Part shown: piece after piece, positions 60,808 to 64,000 of the stretch | Layout of the letters: each line of letters begins with the position of its first letter | Numbering within the stretch: position 1 is the stretch's first letter | NCBI RefSeq assembly: GCF_004522155.1 | Contig: NZ_SDEA01000004.1 | Span: 245,214 to 309,213, forward strand | DNA length: 64,000 nt | Source of the DNA: Paracoccus luteus | Lineage (GTDB): Bacteria; Pseudomonadota; Alphaproteobacteria; Rhodobacterales; Rhodobacteraceae | Direction: 5' to 3' | Position numbers and translations under genes: made by a program | The notes under the pieces: generated by a model | The model's input: the letters and a program-made list of their open reading frames with translations, nothing else | Database searches by the model: none | What the model was told of the DNA's origin: nothing

Positions 60808-63800
60808 TCAGAACGTGAACGTGACCGTTTTTGGCGCGCCCCGCCCGACGAGGGCGGAGAGCTGGAAGATGCGGATGTCGAGCGTGTCGCCGGGGGCGAG
60901 CGGCGCGCCCCAGTCCGCGGTCTGCTGGGCGGCCGTGTAGACCGCGCTCGTGGTGTTCACGCTCAGCACCCGCTTCACGGCAGTGCCGTCGAGGATCTCG
61001 ATCTCATAGGCTTCCAGTTCCTCGGCCAGCGGCACCTCGAGCCCGCCCCAACTGTCGGCTGCGAGCGCGCGGGACCGGCGTTTCCAGCGGATCGTCAGAT
61101 CGCCGGGCGTGCGAGGCCTGCGCCATGGCTGCTCGACATGGGCGACGGAGAACGGGCGCAGCCCGGCGCCTGCCGGCGTGAAGGCCTGCGCGACATAGGT
61201 CTCGTCGCTGACCGAACGGCTCGCCGGGCCGATGCGCCAGTTCCACGGGATCCCGAGGTCGGCCTCGGCGATTGGTAGCGTGGCGAGGCTGTCGTCGAGC
61301 ACCACGACCCGCGCGCCAGCAGGCGCCGGGTTGCCCATGGCGCTTTCGGTGCCGCGCTGGCCGCGCAGGAGCTGGGTCAGCCGATACCGGCCGAGCGCGA
61401 GCAGCTCGGCCGCGCCCGCCTGCACGATCTCCCAGACGCCGGCCGCGCTCTCGATGGCGAGCGCGTTGGCGCCGCCGAACAGGGTCAGGTCCGTGACGCT
61501 TTCCAGCGTCCCGGTCAGCAGATCGACGATCAGCGCATTACCGCGATCGAAGCGCGAGGTCGGGCCTGAATAGAGATCCGAGACCAGCGTCCCGATCCGG
61601 GCCCGCGTGCCGAAACTGGTAAGGAGCTCGAAGCCATCCGTCGAGGGACTGCGGAACACCGCCATCTCGCCCGGCCAGGGAACCGCGTGCGCCGCGACCA
61701 GCGGCCGATGCGCGGGCTGGTCCTCGGTCAGCTGCGGCAGGTCCATCAGCACCGCCTTCGGCGCGCCGAACACCACGGCGCGCGTCAGCGACGCCGCGCG
61801 GGGATCGCCGGGCGGCAGATCGTAGGTCGCCCGGTCCTGGCGAACCGCCTCGATGCCACGCGCCTCCGCGTCGGCGATGGAGACCAGCCGCAAATCGACC
61901 AGCCGCCCGTCATGCGCGAGCCGGATCGCATCGGCTGGATCGAGCGCGAGGCGCGAGGGCGGCAATCGGAACGCCGCCGTCTCGCGGCCCACCCACGCCT
62001 CCATCAGCGCGCGGCGGCAGCGCCGCTCGGCCTCCTCGGGCGGCACCGCCATCGGAAAGCTCTCGGAGGCGATCCGCGTCGTGTCCACGGTGATGCGGCG
62101 CGCCTCGACGAGGGCCGCGTCGTAATCCTCATCGGCGCGGGCGACCTGCCACTTCAGCGCTTGCGGCAGTTCCGTTTCCTGGCCGCGGGTGAGTTCCAGC
62201 ACATCGCCCTCGCGGGCGGCTACGAGGTCGTCGGGCGCGAGGCTGGCGACGGACGCCCGGCCGCGCATGATAAAGCGGATCACGCCCTCGGTCTCCACCG
62301 CGTCGAAGCCGAAGTGGCGCGACAGCGTGGTGATCGAGGCGCGCGGGCTTTCGAGAGCCGTAATGGCGTAGCCTTCGACCGCGCCCCAGAGCCCGGTGAC
62401 ATCGATCCGGGACTCGGGCAGCCCGGCGCGGAGACAGAGGTGGCGGACGAGCGCCGCGAGCGACACCGCGCCAAGCCGCCCCGTCAGCCAGTGGCCGAGC
62501 CGCCAGTTCGCCCCGTCCGTCCAGACGTCGGTCAGCGCCGGAAAGAACGGGTACGGTCGCGCGTCCCAGGTCCAGGCGGCGCATTCGGGCACATGCACCA
62601 TCCGCCCACCGTAGACCGAGGACACCGGGTTGTTCGCCGCCTCGCCCCACCAGAGATACGTCGCCTCGAGATAGGCGCGCTGGATCGCGTCATCCCGCCA
62701 GCCCCGCGAGAAATGCGGCGTGAAGCTCTCCGACGACTTCGGGTCGAAGAAGACGTTTGGCTGGTTCGTGCCGCGGTCGATGGCCGGGCAGCCAAGTTCG
62801 GTGAACCAGATCGGCTTGGACTGCGGCGCCCACGCGGTCGGCGTCCCGCTCTCCACCCCACCGGGGCGGTCGTAGTGCGCGTTCGACCACCAGGCGCGCA
62901 GATCCTTGTAGCGAAAGACCCAAGGCTTGCCCGCCGCGCCATCCGTAATCTGGGTACGGAACTGTGCGGAGCGATCCGCCGCGCTGGCATAAAACCAGTC
63001 GTAGCCCTCGCCGCCGACGATGTTCGCCTGCAGATAGGCCCGGTCGTAGATCGCCGGCCAGCCCTCGGACGCGTCGGCATGCTCAAAGCCATCGCGCCAG
63101 TCGGAGAGTGGCATGTAGTTGTCGATACCGACGAAATCGATCTCCGGATCCGCCCAGAGCGGGTCGAGGTGGAAGAACACGTCGCCGCTGCCGTCGCCCG
63201 GCTGGTGCCCGAAATACTCCGACCAGTCGGCGGCATAGCCGATCTTCGTCCCGACCCCGAGGATCGTGCGGACATCGGCGAGCAGATCCCGATAGGACTG
63301 CACGGCCGGATAGGTGCTGGCTCCGGATCGGATCGTCGTCAATCCCGGCATCTCGGTGCCGATCAGGAACGCATCGACCCCGCCCGCCGCCGCGCAGAGA
63401 TGGGCGTAGTGCAGCACCATGCGCCGCAGGCCCCAGTCGCCGGTTGCGCCGGTCCAGCCGACACTCTCGCCCGAGACGCTGAAGCTCGCGGGCGTCGCCG
63501 CGCCGAACAACGCGGCGACCTGCGTGGCGGCCGTGGCGGTCTTGTCGACGGTCCCGGCATAGCCAGCGGCCGGAGAACAGGTGATCCGTCCTCGCCACGG
63601 GAATGCGGGCTGGCCCGTGTTGGCGGCGTTGTCGGAATAGGGGTTCGGCAGGCTGTTGCCGGGCGGCACGTCCATCAGGATGAACGGATAGAAGGTGACC
63701 CGCAGCCCGCGCGCCTTCATCTCCTGGATCGCCTGCACCACCGCGAAGTCGGACGGCGTGCCGCCATAGACCGGGCGGTCCTGATCGTCGCGGCTGACGA

Positions 63801-64000
63801 GAAAGGCATTGGTGCGGCTGACGCCATTGACCGACCAGCTGACCGGCGTGGTCGACTTGGCAGAGACCTCGACGCCCGGCCGCACCTTGCAGGAGCCCGC
63901 GCGCAGATCGTCGCCGAACCACGCCACCACGAGGCTGACGCTCTCGACCGCCGGGGCCATCGCCTGCAGCCGGTCGAGGGCCTCCACCATGTCGGTGGAG
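60808..64000 (-). CDS. Phage/GTA-type baseplate protein with TIM-barrel domain (5' end outside window)
   Basis: At least 1,064 codons in frame to the right edge, with no stop, so the N-terminus is outside. The N-terminal part visible has the TIM-barrel glycoside-hydrolase-like domain (GTA_TIM) with VSLVVAWFGDDLRAGSCKVR, VFFHLDPLWADPEIDFVGID and IWFTELGCPAIDRGTNQPN. Later come phage-tail 3-like and beta-rich regions. This is the ORFG15-type large tail/host-specificity protein of gene transfer agents and related prophages. Which of the two it is cannot be settled here. Confidence 0.85.
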   Translation of the reverse strand, partial: STDMVEALDRLQAMAPAVESVSLVVAWFGDDLRAGSCKVRPGVEVSAKSTTPVSWSVNGVSRTNAFLVSRDDQDRPVYGGTPSDFAVVQAIQEMKARGLRVTFYPFILMDVPPGNSLPNPYSDNAANTGQPAFPWRGRITCSPAAGYAGTVDKTATAATQVAALFGAATPASFSVSGESVGWTGATGDWGLRRMVLHYAHLCAAAGGVDAFLIGTEMPGLTTIRSGASTYPAVQSYRDLLADVRTILGVGTKIGYAADWSEYFGHQPGDGSGDVFFHLDPLWADPEIDFVGIDNYMPLSDWRDGFEHADASEGWPAIYDRAYLQANIVGGEGYDWFYASAADRSAQFRTQITDGAAGKPWVFRYKDLRAWWSNAHYDRPGGVESGTPTAWAPQSKPIWFTELGCPAIDRGTNQPNVFFDPKSSESFTPHFSRGWRDDAIQRAYLEATYLWWGEAANNPVSSVYGGRMVHVPECAAWTWDARPYPFFPALTDVWTDGANWRLGHWLTGRLGAVSLAALVRHLCLRAGLPESRIDVTGLWGAVEGYAITALESPRASITTLSRHFGFDAVETEGVIRFIMRGRASVASLAPDDLVAAREGDVLELTRGQETELPQALKWQVARADEDYDAALVEARRITVDTTRIASESFPMAVPPEEAERRCRRALMEAWVGRETAAFRLPPSRLALDPADAIRLAHDGRLVDLRLVSIADAEARGIEAVRQDRATYDLPPGDPRAASLTRAVVFGAPKAVLMDLPQLTEDQPAHRPLVAAHAVPWPGEMAVFRSPSTDGFELLTSFGTRARIGTLVSDLYSGPTSRFDRGNALIVDLLTGTLESVTDLTLFGGANALAIESAAGVWEIVQAGAAELLALGRYRLTQLLRGQRGTESAMGNPAPAGARVVVLDDSLATLPIAEADLGIPWNWRIGPASRSVSDETYVAQAFTPAGAGLRPFSVAHVEQPWRRPRTPGDLTIRWKRRSRALAADSWGGLEVPLAEELEAYEIEILDGTAVKRVLSVNTTSAVYTAAQQTADWGAPLAPGDTLDIRIFQLSALVGRGAPKTVTFTF

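Noticed and set aside
1..64000. CRISPR array, tRNA or rRNA genes
   Set aside because: No regularly spaced repeats of the right size and no cloverleaf or rRNA sequence was recognised by eye; this is not an exhaustive search.
60808..64000. A bona fide glycoside hydrolase
   Set aside because: The TIM-barrel-like domain sits in a tail/baseplate protein context next to DUF2793, so an independent sugar-cleaving enzyme is unlikely.

Overview
The window is high-GC DNA from an alphaproteobacterium of the Rhodobacteraceae type, most like Paracoccus. The best evidence is the block ccoGHIS / ccoNOQP / usp / fnrP / hemN with FNR boxes in the promoter gaps. The imelysin-bacterioferritin group and the DUF5928-type glycosyltransferase fit the same family. 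No tRNA, rRNA or CRISPR array was recognised.

Region 1 (1-35.6 kb) looks like core chromosome. It starts with a branched-chain-amino-acid-type ABC importer (livFGMH plus binding protein, all minus strand). Next come the cbb3 oxidase assembly genes (ccoGHIS) and structural genes (ccoNOQP), also minus strand. Across an FNR box lie a universal stress protein, the oxygen sensor FnrP and the anaerobic haem enzyme HemN, so low-oxygen respiration and its sensor sit together. An iron block follows: imelysin, Bfd, bacterioferritin, di-haem DUF1111 protein, second imelysin-like protein, DUF1513 propeller. After it come a sulfotransferase and a GT14 glycosyltransferase, a HIT protein, an ABC ATPase, a zinc-finger protein, a CDF transporter with polA, an SGNH/AlgX-like protein, a xanthine/uracil permease, and a TetR-cysteine hydrolase pair divergent from an HpaB-family flavoprotein.

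Region 2 (about 36.1-58.1 kb) is a metal-resistance island. Its left edge carries the stub of an IS6-type transposase. It holds an M23 peptidase, a zinc/cadmium module (CDF, MerR regulator, P-type ATPase, then ICMT-lspA-dsbB-dsbA in one tightly overlapping operon) and a copper module. The copper genes encode two SCO proteins, PCu(A)C chaperone, two DUF411 proteins, two L,D-transpeptidases, cytochrome c, a Cys-rich four-helix copper protein, DUF305, CDF, a copper P-type ATPase, two small Cys/His-rich secreted proteins, a DUF305-beta-propeller fusion and an extra adenylate kinase. The island is visibly eroded: relics of ynfA, mntR, a ZIP permease, a DUF411 gene, a CDF gene and a YgjP-type peptidase are present, and one CDF gene is frameshifted.

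Region 3 (58.2-64 kb, minus strand) is the late end of a prophage or phage-derived element: a baseplate/tail TIM-barrel protein running off the window, DUF2793, DUF6127, an M15 endolysin with a membrane tail, and overlapping Rz/Rz1-like spanin genes. It ends about 120 bp from the adenylate kinase gene, so the island and the phage module abut.

Two genes, ccoG and the CDF gene at 51 kb, are broken by single-base shifts; either could be a sequencing error. Alternative frames of these GC-rich genes are open over long stretches and were treated as non-coding.
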